Part shown: positions 53,352-62,602 of the stretch, piece by piece
Position numbering within the stretch: position 1 is the first letter of the stretch
Layout: the number at the start of each line of letters is the position of its first letter
Source of the DNA: Pedobacter psychrotolerans
GTDB lineage: Bacteria > Bacteroidota > Bacteroidia > Sphingobacteriales > Sphingobacteriaceae
DNA length: 64,000 bases
NCBI RefSeq assembly: GCF_004340665.1
Contig: NZ_SLWO01000004.1
Span: 124,001-188,000, forward strand
Direction: 5' to 3'
The notes under the pieces: model-generated
What the model was told of the DNA's origin: nothing
Database searches by the model: none
Seen by the model: only the letters and a program-made list of their open reading frames with translations
Translations under genes and position numbers: made by a program

Positions 53352-54446
53352 TTATTCTTCCAGCCACCAATTCGTATTGGGCAAATAGTTGTCTAACCGA
53401 ATGGTTTCTCCAAGTCTTGGCGTAACCAAACGTACTCCATTTTCTTTTGCAGCTTTTACGATCCTATTAATCGGTTCGTTCCAGGGATGCATGGATAAAC
53501 TAAATTTACCCCAATGTACTGGCATTAAAACTTCTGCCTTTAAATCAATCGCAGCCTTTACAGTTTCTTCAGGAAACATGTGAATATAAGGCCAATAGGC
53601 ATCATATTGTCCACACTCTAAAATCGCTAGATCAAATGAACCATAGGTTTTACCTATCTCAGCAAAGTGCGTATCATAACCTGAATCGCCTCCAAGAAAT
53701 AACCTGGATTGGGATGTTTCCAATACAAATGCCGACCATAGCGTTTGATTACGTTTGAACTTTCTTCCGGTAAAATGTCTGGCTGGCACGGCAGTAAACT
53801 TTAAGTGTTCAGATAATGAAATGGTTTCATTCCAGCAAAGTTCATGAATTTGATCTGTAGGTATTCCCCATCTCTCCAAGTGTGCACCCACACCAATGGA
53901 AGTAACAATTTTTTTCACATGAGGTGCAATGCTTAAGATCGTTTGATAGTCCATATGATCGTAATGATCATGCGTGATCAGTAGAATATCTATATTTTTA
54001 AATTGTGTTGCGTTAACAAAGTCTGTTCCTGCGAAAGCTTTGCTACCAATGAATGAAAAAGGTGATGGTACTTTACTAAACACCGGATCTACCAGAATAC
54101 GAAGATTGTCAACCTTGATCAAATAAGAAGAATGCCCAAACCAAATGATTTCGGGTGAAGGTTGTTCGGGTACGGCATCAAGAGCTGGCTCGACAAATTT
54201 CAGGGAAGTTTTTGGTATTTTATTTGGATGTTTTTCAAAAAAGAAAGCCTTTAAAATAGTAAAAAAACTAACACCCTCAGGTTGCATGGGCGTGGGTGAC
54301 AAGTTTTGAATTGCACCATTACGATAGTTTGGCAAATGACGAATTTTATTTAGCCTTAAACCACTGGGTAAACTTCCGAATACAGGTAAATTGACAACAA
54401 TTAAAACCAATGCGGCAATGGCTATAAAAATATAAAGGATGATCAT
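53352..54446 (-). CDS. Metallo-beta-lactamase-fold hydrolase, NAPE-PLD/UlaG-like
   Basis: 364 residues. An N-terminal membrane helix (about 3-20) precedes the MBL domain with HSSYLIKVDNLRILVDPVFS (about 105-124), the zinc motif THDHYDHMDYQTI (about 165-177), ARHFTGRKFKRNQTLWSAFVLE (about 229-250), GDSGYD (about 259-264) and a terminal VHWGKF (about 315). The HxHxDH zinc site, the ARHFTGR and GDSGYD blocks and the length match the NAPE-phospholipase-D-like branch of the fold. Substrate unknown. It ends 50 bp before the small gene. Confidence 0.87.
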   Translation of the reverse strand: MIILYIFIAIAALVLIVVNLPVFGSLPSGLRLNKIRHLPNYRNGAIQNLSPTPMQPEGVSFFTILKAFFFEKHPNKIPKTSLKFVEPALDAVPEQPSPEIIWFGHSSYLIKVDNLRILVDPVFSKVPSPFSFIGSKAFAGTDFVNATQFKNIDILLITHDHYDHMDYQTILSIAPHVKKIVTSIGVGAHLERWGIPTDQIHELCWNETISLSEHLKFTAVPARHFTGRKFKRNQTLWSAFVLETSQSRLFLGGDSGYDTHFAEIGKTYGSFDLAILECGQYDAYWPYIHMFPEETVKAAIDLKAEVLMPVHWGKFSLSMHPWNEPINRIVKAAKENGVRLVTPRLGETIRLDNYLPNTNWWLEE

Positions 54447-54563
54447 GTTCAGTAATTAATCCGTAAATGTAGGTATTGCCGAAAGTATTATTTACAACAA
54501 GTCGATCGTTCGATACTTTTTCACTTTATTCTTACAAATCACAAACAGCCGGTTAAGATCAAA

Positions 54564-55493
54564 TTAGTTTTTATTAAGGCTTCCAGGCGATATTTCATAT
54601 TTTTTCTTAAACGCAGTAATAAAATGTTGCGCATTTTTATAGCCCACCAGAAATGCAACTTCATTAACTGTTTTCTTTTCTTGCAGGAGAAGGTAATGTG
54701 CTTTTTCCATCCTTAATTTATACAAATAACCAAATACGGTGTGACCTGTAAGTGCTTTAAAACCTTTTTTTAGCTTAAAATCATTAATTCCAGCCTGACG
54801 TGACAATTCAATTAGTGAACTTGGACGTTGTAAATTGTTCTCGACCAATTGCTTGGCCAGCATAATTTTTCTCACATCATCTTCTTTGAGAAATAAGGAT
54901 GGTACATTTCTTTTATGCAGGTAGAAAATGATCAATTCAAATATTTTAGACTCCAGAAAGATTCTTTTCATCCTGCCGTGATACCTGTGGCTGCTTAAGC
55001 TTTTGAGCCATAAATTGATTTCGGGAGCAATTCCATCTTGTTCAAATTTGGCCAAATGAGTAAATTCTCTATTGGTGATTTTCTTAAAATAAGATTCAGT
55101 TAACTGTATATAAATGTAAGTGGCATTTTCGACTACATTGATCACTAAAGTTCCTGGCTGACCAATTGAAATGTATTGCTTGTTCTGATGTATAGACAAT
55201 AAATGATTCGTTTTTGAAGCATCATATAAATTTATCTTTCCATTCAGACAAAAAAAGAAACCGATACGCTCAATTGAAGATTCGTAATAGAAATCTACAC
55301 CCTTTGCAGTAGTTATTTCTACAGCGCTGATGTGAATCCCATCAAACCATTGTTCATTCCAAAGAATATGATAACGATCTTCCTGAACTTCATGATCAAT
55401 CTCCTCTAAATCTGCTATTGCCTCGAAATTATTTGTATAGCTATGGTGAAAAATTGTATTACGGGATGGATATTCAGAGAGTCTTATTTTCAT
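54564..55493 (-). CDS. AraC-family transcriptional regulator, PchR/AlcR-like
   Basis: 309 residues: a 200-residue N-terminal effector-sensing region and a C-terminal pair of helix-turn-helix motifs (about 220-307: IELSRQAGINDFKLKKGFKALTGHTVFGYLYKLRMEKAHYLL and VNEVAFLVGYKNAQHFITAFKKKYEISPGSLN). Related regulators in Bacteroidota and Gram-negatives control siderophore or haem receptors and sense their ligand. It is divergent from the TonB receptor gene, and a 12-bp direct repeat with a 21-bp period lies between them. It is not in a common operon with any neighbour. Confidence 0.88.
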   Translation of the reverse strand: MKIRLSEYPSRNTIFHHSYTNNFEAIADLEEIDHEVQEDRYHILWNEQWFDGIHISAVEITTAKGVDFYYESSIERIGFFFCLNGKINLYDASKTNHLLSIHQNKQYISIGQPGTLVINVVENATYIYIQLTESYFKKITNREFTHLAKFEQDGIAPEINLWLKSLSSHRYHGRMKRIFLESKIFELIIFYLHKRNVPSLFLKEDDVRKIMLAKQLVENNLQRPSSLIELSRQAGINDFKLKKGFKALTGHTVFGYLYKLRMEKAHYLLLQEKKTVNEVAFLVGYKNAQHFITAFKKKYEISPGSLNKN

Positions 55494-55565
55494 TTAGTAA
55501 TTCTTTTCAGTAGTAGCGCCAGCCTTTTAAATCGCATGATGTCAGAAATCATATTTTAATTTTTA

Positions 55566-55598
55566 ATCCGCTTTACGGCATTAATTATCCGCTTAACG
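55566..55598. promoter_or_regulatory. Two-turn direct repeat, candidate AraC operator
   Basis: ATCCGCTTTACG (55566-55577) and ATCCGCTTAACG (55587-55598) differ by one base and are 21 bp apart, two helical turns, as expected for AraC-family dimer or two-motif binding. It lies 60 bp before the receptor ATG and 70 bp before the regulator ATG. Confidence 0.55.
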
Positions 55599-55635
55599 TT
55601 ATCTGCACTTTGTGATTATCTACAAATTTGCATAA

Positions 55636-55658
55636 TTATTTATAATTAGTCTAAATAA
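55636..55658. promoter_or_regulatory. Inverted repeat TTATTTA-N9-TAAATAA at the receptor start
   Basis: Perfect 7-bp arms (55636-55642, 55652-55658), ending at the base before the ATG of the receptor. Could be an iron- or haem-responsive operator (Fur-like) or a translation-affecting hairpin; no promoter box was seen with confidence. Confidence 0.3.
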
Positions 55659-57737
55659 ATGAAAATATATTTATTGCTTCTTTTAGTTTTTTGTGGATCA
55701 ATCGCATTAGCACAACATGTTAAGGTAGATACAACTGGTGCAAATGATTTAAAAGATGTTGTAGTAACCGGTCAATATGCGCCACAATCGTTAAAAAACT
55801 CGGTGTACAAGGTGAGAACGATTAGCGCAGAAAAAATCAGACTGCGTGGTGCTGTAAATATTCAACAGGTTTTAAGCACCGAACTGGGTTTTAGATTTAG
55901 CAATGATTTAACACTCGGTACATCCGATGTGACCATTATGGGAATGAGCGGTAGAAATGTTAAGGTCTTATTGGATGGTGTTCCGATGATTGACAGGTCT
56001 GATACCAGAGAAAGCTTGAATCAAATTGACATTAATACCATTGAGCGAATAGAAATTGTTGAAGGCCCTATGTCCGTTGTTTATGGATCAGATGCCTTGG
56101 CTGGCGTAATTAATATCATCACAAAAGGAGCAGGAAAATCTCACTTAAATGTTACCGCAAGAGTTCAGGAAGAAACTGTTGGGAAAGAATATAGTGCATT
56201 TACTGACAAAGGAAATCACATTCAAAACATCGGCTTAAGCTGGCAGAACAAGGGCTGGAGTGCTTTGGCTGGCATTACACACAATGATTTTGGTGGCTGG
56301 AATATTAAATCGAGTACTACCTCAAGAGATATTGTTGATCAGGATTTAGCAAGCGGAAACCGTTGGAAACCAAAGGAACAATGGCTGGCCAATACAAAAA
56401 TTGGTTATCACAATGAAAACTTCAATATCTGGTATAGATTAGACGGCCAACAAGAAGAAATTATTAGTCGCGGTGGAATGAACCCCTTAAATTATATAGC
56501 CGAATGGCAAACTTATAAAACTTTACGTTATACCCATCAATTACAGTCTGAATGGAAAGTAACGCCTTCCTTTCATATTAATGCTATTGCAGGCTATTCT
56601 GATTTAAAAAGACTAACAAGTACCATTAATCACAATTTTAGCACCGGGGCAGATATATTAAGTACCGAACAAGGTAAACAGGATACAGCAAAATTCAATT
56701 CAACCATATTAAGAGCTACTGCTCAATATGTTCTGAATGATCAGATTTCGTTTCAGCCAGGTATTGAATACAACAGAGATGCAGCCAGTGGACAAAGAAT
56801 TAGCGGTTCACCCGTGATTAATGATTATGCTTTCTTTATATCTTCAGAAATTAAACCAACAGATGGCATCAATATCAGGCCGGGTTTAAGGGTTATCAAA
56901 AACTCTGTATACAATGCACCACCAATCATTCCTTCTATAAATACCAAGTTTGCTTTAGGTCAAAAATTTGATTTAAGGTTAGCATATGCAAGAGGATTTA
57001 GGGCTCCGGCCTTACGGGAATTGTATTATGATTTTGTAGATGCCAGTCATAATATTATCGGCAACCCAGACTTAAAGGCAGAAGAATCAAATAGCTTTAA
57101 TGGTTCAATCACCTGGGCAGGTGCAGATATTAATGATTTTCAATTTCGTAGCTCTTTCGCTGGTTTTTATAACCTGTTTAAAAACCGGATCACCTTTGCG
57201 CAATCTGCTCAGAATTTATCAATGACCACTTTATTTAATTTAGCAAAGTATAAAACTACAGGCTTTACGCTAGAAAATACCATTCATTATCAAAACATCA
57301 ATGCAACTATTGGTGCTTCCTATATCGGACGTTATAATGAACAATTGCAAAATGAGCCCGATTTAAACATTCCTGAATTTTCGTGGTCGCCCGAAATTAC
57401 GGCAACCATCCTTTACAACTTCCCTAAAATAAAAGGAAATGTGAGCTTGTTTTATAAATATACAGGCAAAATGCCTGGCTACCAAAACAGTGAAGCCAGT
57501 GCTACAGATTATAAATTGGTCGAAATTGGAGATTTTAGTTTAGCTGATTTAATGCTAAATAAAAGTTTTTACAAATACCTCACCATTAATGCTGGTGTAA
57601 AAAATCTGTTTGATGTTACTCAACTCACCAATACTTCAACAGCATCAGGCGGGGCCCATAGCACAGGCGGTGGCGCAGTGCCCTACAGCTATGGCCGCTC
57701 TTATGTACTCGGACTAACTTTTAACTGGAACAAATAA
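55659..57737 (+). CDS. TonB-dependent haem receptor (HmuR-like)
   Basis: 692 residues: signal peptide (1-18, ending ALA), plug domain (about 27-150) with VTGQYAPQSLKNSVYKV and LDGVPMIDRSDTRESLNQI...YGSDALAGVINIITKG, and a 22-strand barrel. FRAP at 447-450 and NPDL at 469-472 with His464 between them match the box pattern of haem receptors. The C-terminal residues (SYGRSYVLGLTFNWNK) resemble a barrel end. It is followed by an HmuY-family gene after 13 bp, which supports haem as substrate. Regulation by the divergent AraC protein is inferred. Confidence 0.88.
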   Translation: MKIYLLLLLVFCGSIALAQHVKVDTTGANDLKDVVVTGQYAPQSLKNSVYKVRTISAEKIRLRGAVNIQQVLSTELGFRFSNDLTLGTSDVTIMGMSGRNVKVLLDGVPMIDRSDTRESLNQIDINTIERIEIVEGPMSVVYGSDALAGVINIITKGAGKSHLNVTARVQEETVGKEYSAFTDKGNHIQNIGLSWQNKGWSALAGITHNDFGGWNIKSSTTSRDIVDQDLASGNRWKPKEQWLANTKIGYHNENFNIWYRLDGQQEEIISRGGMNPLNYIAEWQTYKTLRYTHQLQSEWKVTPSFHINAIAGYSDLKRLTSTINHNFSTGADILSTEQGKQDTAKFNSTILRATAQYVLNDQISFQPGIEYNRDAASGQRISGSPVINDYAFFISSEIKPTDGINIRPGLRVIKNSVYNAPPIIPSINTKFALGQKFDLRLAYARGFRAPALRELYYDFVDASHNIIGNPDLKAEESNSFNGSITWAGADINDFQFRSSFAGFYNLFKNRITFAQSAQNLSMTTLFNLAKYKTTGFTLENTIHYQNINATIGASYIGRYNEQLQNEPDLNIPEFSWSPEITATILYNFPKIKGNVSLFYKYTGKMPGYQNSEASATDYKLVEIGDFSLADLMLNKSFYKYLTINAGVKNLFDVTQLTNTSTASGGAHSTGGGAVPYSYGRSYVLGLTFNWNK

Positions 57738-57750
57738 ATAAACAGAAAAT

Positions 57751-58818
57751 ATGAACAAACTTCACTCCATGATTGCAATCGCCGCTTTGGCGATCACTTT
57801 TACAGCTTGTAAAAAAGATAATGATGAACCAATAATTGTTGTGCCGCCCTCGGATGGGAGTACGTTAACTTTAAGTGGTAAAACAACGGAATCTAATTAC
57901 GCAAACGTTGTATATGCTGATTTAAGTACAGATAAATCAACGGCGGTTAATCGAAAAAGTTGGGCTTTAGGATTTTATAGTGGTTCTGATTTTAAAGTGG
58001 TACTTAATCAATCATTTCAAGCTTTAGCACAAGTGATCAATAAGACAGATATTAATGCTGTGACTTTAGATGATGCAAAAGCCGCTATGATTTATAATAT
58101 CAGTTTTCAATCATCAACTTTAACAAATGCTGTTAGTTTAGTTGATAGTTATGATGGAAACTTAAATCGCACTGCAATAGCTACAGTATCTGCAACTGAT
58201 AGTGAAAACAAAGTTTATATTATAGGTTTAAATGGAACTTATACAGAACCGAATCTTTATAAGGTGAGGATATTGAGAAATGGTAACACGGGTTACACTT
58301 TACAATATGCAAAAGTTCAGGAAACTACTTTTAAAACAGTAAATATCACTAAAAATGCAGAATACAATCTGTCCTTTGTATCATTAGGAAATAACAATGA
58401 TGGTGTTGTAGTTAATGCAGAACCTAAAAAGGCAGAATGGGATTTCCATTGGAGTTACAGTACCTATAGATCTGTAGCTAGTAACCCAGAATCCAATCCA
58501 TATTTTTATCAGGATTTTATCACTACAAATAATTTAGGTGGCGTAAGCACACTTCAATTTGAAGAAACAACCTCAATAACGTATACAACTTTTGCCGAAA
58601 CCAATCTAAGTGGATTAACATTTTTAACCTCCAGAGATGTTATCGGGAGCAACTGGAGAGTGACAACTGGTACAGGAATCATTAAGAAATACTTCTATTT
58701 AATAAAAGACAGTGCTGGCAACATTTACAAATTAAGATTTGTGAGCATGGGTGTTGGTAGCGATGGTGGTGAACGTGGCAAACCTGTAATTGAATATAAA
58801 TTAGTTAAAAAAGGATAG
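57751..58818 (+). CDS. HmuY-family lipoprotein, probable haem carrier
   Basis: 355 residues, longer than classical HmuY of about 216. Lipoprotein signal with lipobox TAC (cleaved before Cys20: ALAITFTACKKD), then HmuY-like beta-rich segments (about 40-130 with SWALGFYSGSDFKVVLNQS and about 230-350 with KAEWDFHWSYSTYRS...SNWRVTTGTGIIKKYFYLIKDSAGNIYKLRFVSMG). The extracellular lipoprotein would capture haem and pass it to the adjacent receptor. A strong hairpin terminator follows. Whether the extra length is a second HmuY copy cannot be told by eye. Confidence 0.8.
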   Translation: MNKLHSMIAIAALAITFTACKKDNDEPIIVVPPSDGSTLTLSGKTTESNYANVVYADLSTDKSTAVNRKSWALGFYSGSDFKVVLNQSFQALAQVINKTDINAVTLDDAKAAMIYNISFQSSTLTNAVSLVDSYDGNLNRTAIATVSATDSENKVYIIGLNGTYTEPNLYKVRILRNGNTGYTLQYAKVQETTFKTVNITKNAEYNLSFVSLGNNNDGVVVNAEPKKAEWDFHWSYSTYRSVASNPESNPYFYQDFITTNNLGGVSTLQFEETTSITYTTFAETNLSGLTFLTSRDVIGSNWRVTTGTGIIKKYFYLIKDSAGNIYKLRFVSMGVGSDGGERGKPVIEYKLVKKG

Positions 58819-58862
58819 AGATTTAATCTCTAAGTAAAATATGTTTTGTTAGTTGGATAGAT

Positions 58863-58891
58863 GCTCCCCGCGATGGGGAGCTTTATCTTTT
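58863..58891 (+). terminator. Terminator of the haem uptake operon
   Basis: GCTCCCC/GGGGAGC (58863-58869 and 58875-58881) with a 5-nt loop, followed by TTTATCTTTTT. It shows that the ppnP start lies downstream, not at the ATG of 58861. Confidence 0.85.
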
Positions 58892-58941
58892 TACAGGCTT
58901 TTGCCATTACACCAAATTTTATAGCTTTACAAAAAGATCAA

Positions 58942-59229
58942 ATGATGATAACTGAAAATACATACTTTGACGGAAACGTTAAATCTCTTGGCTACGAAAC
59001 TACAGAAGGGAAATCTACTATAGGAATTATAAATCCTGGTGAATATGAATTTGGAACAGCGGATAAAGAAATCATGCACATTGTAGAGGGAAAACTATCA
59101 GCGTTACTTCCCAATCAAACCGATTGGCAGCATTTTGAAGCTGGAAGTAGTTTTGAAGTATCGGCCAATTCCAATTTAAAGTTAAAACAGAAGTACAAAC
59201 AGCTTATCTGTGCCAGTATCGGTAACTGA
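58942..59229 (+). CDS. ppnP: Pyrimidine/purine nucleoside phosphorylase PpnP (DUF1255)
   Basis: 95 residues from ATG 58942, equal in length to E. coli PpnP (94). Cupin-fold residues: NTYFDGNVKSLGYETTEGKSTIGIINPGEYEFGTADKEIMHIVEGKLSALLPNQTDWQHFEAGSSFEV. It phosphorolyses several purine and pyrimidine nucleosides to free bases and ribose 1-phosphate. The frame is open upstream as far as 58861, but that codon falls in the terminator hairpin. A second ATG at 58945 is equally possible. Confidence 0.92.
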   Translation: MMITENTYFDGNVKSLGYETTEGKSTIGIINPGEYEFGTADKEIMHIVEGKLSALLPNQTDWQHFEAGSSFEVSANSNLKLKQKYKQLICASIGN

Positions 59230-59241
59230 AGTTCGGAAAAC

Positions 59242-59283
59242 AAAAAACCCAATAAGGTCTTTAAGACCTTATTGGGTTTTATA
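59242..59283. terminator. Bidirectional terminator between ppnP and M16 peptidase genes
   Basis: 18-bp perfect stem AAAACCCAATAAGGTCTT/AAGACCTTATTGGGTTTT (59244-59261 and 59263-59280), flanked by A and T. It is one of the longest stems in the window. Confidence 0.85.
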
Positions 59284-59297
59284 TCGCTTTCTAAAAA

Positions 59298-60569
59298 CTA
59301 CTTCTTCCCTACTACCACTTCTGTAAAATCTTCCTTATTAAAATATTTAATGGCTAATGCACGAATCTCTTCGGCGGTTATTGATTTCACTTTTTTAATG
59401 TAGTTTTCATAATAATCATAACCCAAACCGAAAAAATGAATGTTTTTGAATTTATCTGCATGAGAAAAAACATTTTCTAAACTACCCAACATCGATCCGA
59501 GCATATAATTTTTAACCAAAGTTAATTCCTCTTCACCAACCAACTCATTCTTAAGCAATTCAATCTCTTTATAAATTTCAGTTAATGCAGCAGAACAAAC
59601 CTCAGCACCAACTTCAGTCGCGATAAAAAGGTAACCCGCGTCTTGTAAAGATGATATTCCAGAACCAATACCATAGGTATAACCTTTATCTTCACGAATA
59701 TTATTCATCAGGCGGGAGCCAAAATATCCACCCAAAACGGTATTTAAGATCTGAAGTCCCGGAAAATCTTCATGAGTACGATTAACGGCCAGTTTTCCTA
59801 TTCTAATGGCAGATTGCAAAGCATCCGGACGATCTTTGTAAATAGCTGTGCGAGGCACCAGGCTGAAGTTAAACTTATTCTTTAATGCTTTACCCAATTC
59901 CCAATTACGGCCAAATTGCTCATTCAGTAGGTGGAAACTTGCTTCCTCAAACTTACCAGAAACTACAATTGTACAATTATCAGGTGCATAAGCAGATCTA
60001 AAATAGCTGATTAAATCTTCACGTTTTAATTCATCATAGTGTTTGGCCTGAATATCTACGCCATAAGCAGTATCTCCAAATAGCGCGTGTGCAAATTCCT
60101 TCCGGGCAAGAATATCATTTTTTTGAAGATTTACCTGAAGTTTCTGCTTTTGATTTTGAATGTAAATATCAATCTCAGCTTGAGGAAACTGACTGTCAGC
60201 AAGTACATTTTTCACAATCGGTAATACCGATGCCAAGTGCTTGTTTAAGGTATAAAGCGTAACCGTGGAATGATCCTGAACATACTCTGTCTGGAAGAAT
60301 GCTCCATAAAAATCAATCTGTTCAGCAATATCTTTTGCAGATAACTTACTGGTACCATTATTCAGCATCGCGCTAACGGCAATGGCTTGTAAAGGTTTCT
60401 CTACATTCCAGTTCACATTATTAAAAATGAATTCAATGCGCACTAAATCTTGCTCACCAGAGTAAATTGTGTAAACAGGAATACTATTATTTAAAGCTTG
60501 TTGAGTAGGCTGGATAAAATTGATCGTCGATACCTGCTTAAAATCAGGTGCTAATTGTCTGTTAAGCAT
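59298..60569 (-). CDS. M16-family peptidase homologue, non-catalytic subunit
   Basis: 423 residues with the M16 two-lobed fold, but no HxxEH: the corresponding position reads AVSAMLNNGTSKL. It retains the RLMNNIREDKGYTYG segment (with Arg and Tyr) typical of the partner chain that shapes the active site in the M16B two-subunit peptidases. It overlaps the preceding catalytic subunit gene by 8 bp, indicating translational coupling. Probably a processing or quality-control protease of the envelope or periplasm; neither protein has an obvious signal peptide. Confidence 0.88.
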   Translation of the reverse strand: MLNRQLAPDFKQVSTINFIQPTQQALNNSIPVYTIYSGEQDLVRIEFIFNNVNWNVEKPLQAIAVSAMLNNGTSKLSAKDIAEQIDFYGAFFQTEYVQDHSTVTLYTLNKHLASVLPIVKNVLADSQFPQAEIDIYIQNQKQKLQVNLQKNDILARKEFAHALFGDTAYGVDIQAKHYDELKREDLISYFRSAYAPDNCTIVVSGKFEEASFHLLNEQFGRNWELGKALKNKFNFSLVPRTAIYKDRPDALQSAIRIGKLAVNRTHEDFPGLQILNTVLGGYFGSRLMNNIREDKGYTYGIGSGISSLQDAGYLFIATEVGAEVCSAALTEIYKEIELLKNELVGEEELTLVKNYMLGSMLGSLENVFSHADKFKNIHFFGLGYDYYENYIKKVKSITAEEIRALAIKYFNKEDFTEVVVGKK

Positions 60570-61806
60570 GTTTTTCAGTTAAATAATATAAGGTTGATGA
60601 TTTTTCTCTCCCAAAAGTTTCATTCGAGATTCTTTTAATATCTTCTGCAGTTACTTTTAAAAATTCTACAGCTTCCTGATTTAACAATTCCGCATCGCCC
60701 AACAGTTCATAATAAGCCAAATTCATCGCCTTATCCAGTAAACTCATTTCAGAAAATACCAATACAGATTCTACCTTATTTTTAACCTTCGTTAATTCGT
60801 TATCAGTAACTACTTCAGCTTTAAGCTTGTCTAATTCTGCCCAGATGGCTTTTTCGGCAGTCTCAATCGTTACGCCTTCTACCAGTTTGCCTTCTATGAT
60901 AAATAATCCGGCATCCAAACTACTTGAAATATAAGCATTGATATCACTAAATAATTTTTGTTCCTTTAAAAGGCTATTGTATAAACGTGAAGATTGTCCG
61001 CGTGATAAAATATCTGAAAGCAAATCAAATGCATAATAATCTGAATTTAATCTCCCTGGCATTTTAAAAGCCATATAAATAGCATTTAAAGGTACGTTGG
61101 CTTTTACAGTCTCATTTCTAGATTCGGTTTGAAGATCTTCCTGTATCAGATCCCGAACATACTTATCTCCTGCCGGAATAGGCTCAAACCATTTCTCTGC
61201 CATTTCTTTAACATATGCTGTTTTTACATTTCCACCAACCACTAAAATGGCATTCTGTGGTGTATAATGTTTCTTAAAAAAAGCTTTCACATCATCCATC
61301 GTTGCATTTTCAATGTGTGAAAGTTCTTTTCCTATTGTTGCCCAGCGATAAGCGTGTTTTTTATAAGCTAAAGGACGCAGCTTTAACCAAACATCGCCAT
61401 AAGGTTGATTTAAATAGCGTTGTTTAAATTCTTCGCTCACCACATTTCTTTGTGTTTCCAGGCTTTTTTCAGAAAATGCAAGGCTTAGCATGCGATCACT
61501 TTCCAACCAAAAAGCTGTTTCGATATTCTCTGCAGGCAGTGTGATGTAATAATTGGTGATATCATTACTGGTGAACGCATTATTTTCACCGCCAACCCGT
61601 TGCAAAGGCTCATCATAATTAGGAACATTAACCGATCCGCCGAACATTAAATGCTCAAATAAGTGTGCAAAACCAGTTTTTTCAGGATCCTCGTCGCGAG
61701 CACCCACATCATATAAAATATTTAAAACCGCCATCGGAGTGGTTGGATCTTCATGAACCAGAACCTTTAATCCATTGGCAAGTGTAAAACGATTAAAATC
61801 TACCAT
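60562..61806 (-). CDS. M16-family zinc metallopeptidase, catalytic subunit
   Basis: 414 residues from ATG 61806 (MVDFNRFTLANGLKVLVHEDPTTPMAVLNILYDVGARDEDPEKTG), with an earlier ATG in a non-conserved extension. The inverted zinc motif HLFEH (FAHLFEHLMFGG) and the downstream Glu (about 125: RNVVSEEF) constitute the catalytic site. It pairs with the next gene to form a bacterial M16B heterodimer. Overlap of 8 bp at its 3' end. Confidence 0.92.
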   Translation of the reverse strand: MVDFNRFTLANGLKVLVHEDPTTPMAVLNILYDVGARDEDPEKTGFAHLFEHLMFGGSVNVPNYDEPLQRVGGENNAFTSNDITNYYITLPAENIETAFWLESDRMLSLAFSEKSLETQRNVVSEEFKQRYLNQPYGDVWLKLRPLAYKKHAYRWATIGKELSHIENATMDDVKAFFKKHYTPQNAILVVGGNVKTAYVKEMAEKWFEPIPAGDKYVRDLIQEDLQTESRNETVKANVPLNAIYMAFKMPGRLNSDYYAFDLLSDILSRGQSSRLYNSLLKEQKLFSDINAYISSSLDAGLFIIEGKLVEGVTIETAEKAIWAELDKLKAEVVTDNELTKVKNKVESVLVFSEMSLLDKAMNLAYYELLGDAELLNQEAVEFLKVTAEDIKRISNETFGREKSSTLYYLTEKHA

Positions 61807-61971
61807 AAGTGACAAAGATAAATGAATTGTTGAATTGCAAAATGGTTTAATCACTTAAACAGTAAATGAATGATTAATTTTTATGATTTGTTAAAGGATG
61901 TAAATACCGTTTGTAATTTTTTTATTACGTTTAATTATTTTATTTTTGGAAAAATTTAAACCGCAAAAAAT

Positions 61972-62601
61972 ATGCTTACTTATGTTATAATATCCCTTAT
62001 TTTAATTGCAATAAGTCTTTTTTTACTCAATTTTAGAAGAGATAGCCCTTGGCGTAAAAATAATAACCAGACAGTCAGTTTCATCATTTCGCTCATTTCT
62101 ACTTTTACAGGATTATTTATTGCATTAGCGGTAAATACTTTTCTGGATAACATCAACAAAAAGGATAACTTAATTAAGCTATTAAACACAACCAATTTAG
62201 CTATAGAAAATTGCCAGATGAAAACCAAGGGAATGTATTTGAATACTTCCAATTCTGGAGTAAACTTAACAGAAACCCTAAAGAAAACACCTGTTACATT
62301 GCCGAAGTTATACCCACAACTCGAAACCAATAATTTGGTTAATGATTATTTTACATCAAATGCTTTTCAAGCTTATATTGTGTGTATAGATAACATGGAA
62401 ACCTTTGTTAAAAACCTTGGCAATACTGAACAAACTAACAATGGAACAAAAATTGAGATCCTGAACAGGTATTTAAAATATTTAGAATTCGCTAAAAGCA
62501 TTAATCATTTAGAGATTGAAAGACTTGGCGGAAACATAACAGAAGAACAAGAAACCAGTTCCTTAAAGAAAATAGTTGACCAATTTACTACCTCAAAATA
62601 A
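61972..62601 (+). CDS. Membrane protein of unknown function, paired with a lipoprotein gene
   Basis: 209 residues. Two N-terminal hydrophobic helices (about 2-19 and 34-58), with the segment FRRDSPWRKNNNQ between them, then a mostly helical soluble part (about 60-205). I do not recognise the family. The stop (62599-62601) is followed by the next ATG at 62603, so the two genes are translated together. Confidence 0.72.
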   Translation: MLTYVIISLILIAISLFLLNFRRDSPWRKNNNQTVSFIISLISTFTGLFIALAVNTFLDNINKKDNLIKLLNTTNLAIENCQMKTKGMYLNTSNSGVNLTETLKKTPVTLPKLYPQLETNNLVNDYFTSNAFQAYIVCIDNMETFVKNLGNTEQTNNGTKIEILNRYLKYLEFAKSINHLEIERLGGNITEEQETSSLKKIVDQFTTSK

Positions 62602-62602
62602 T

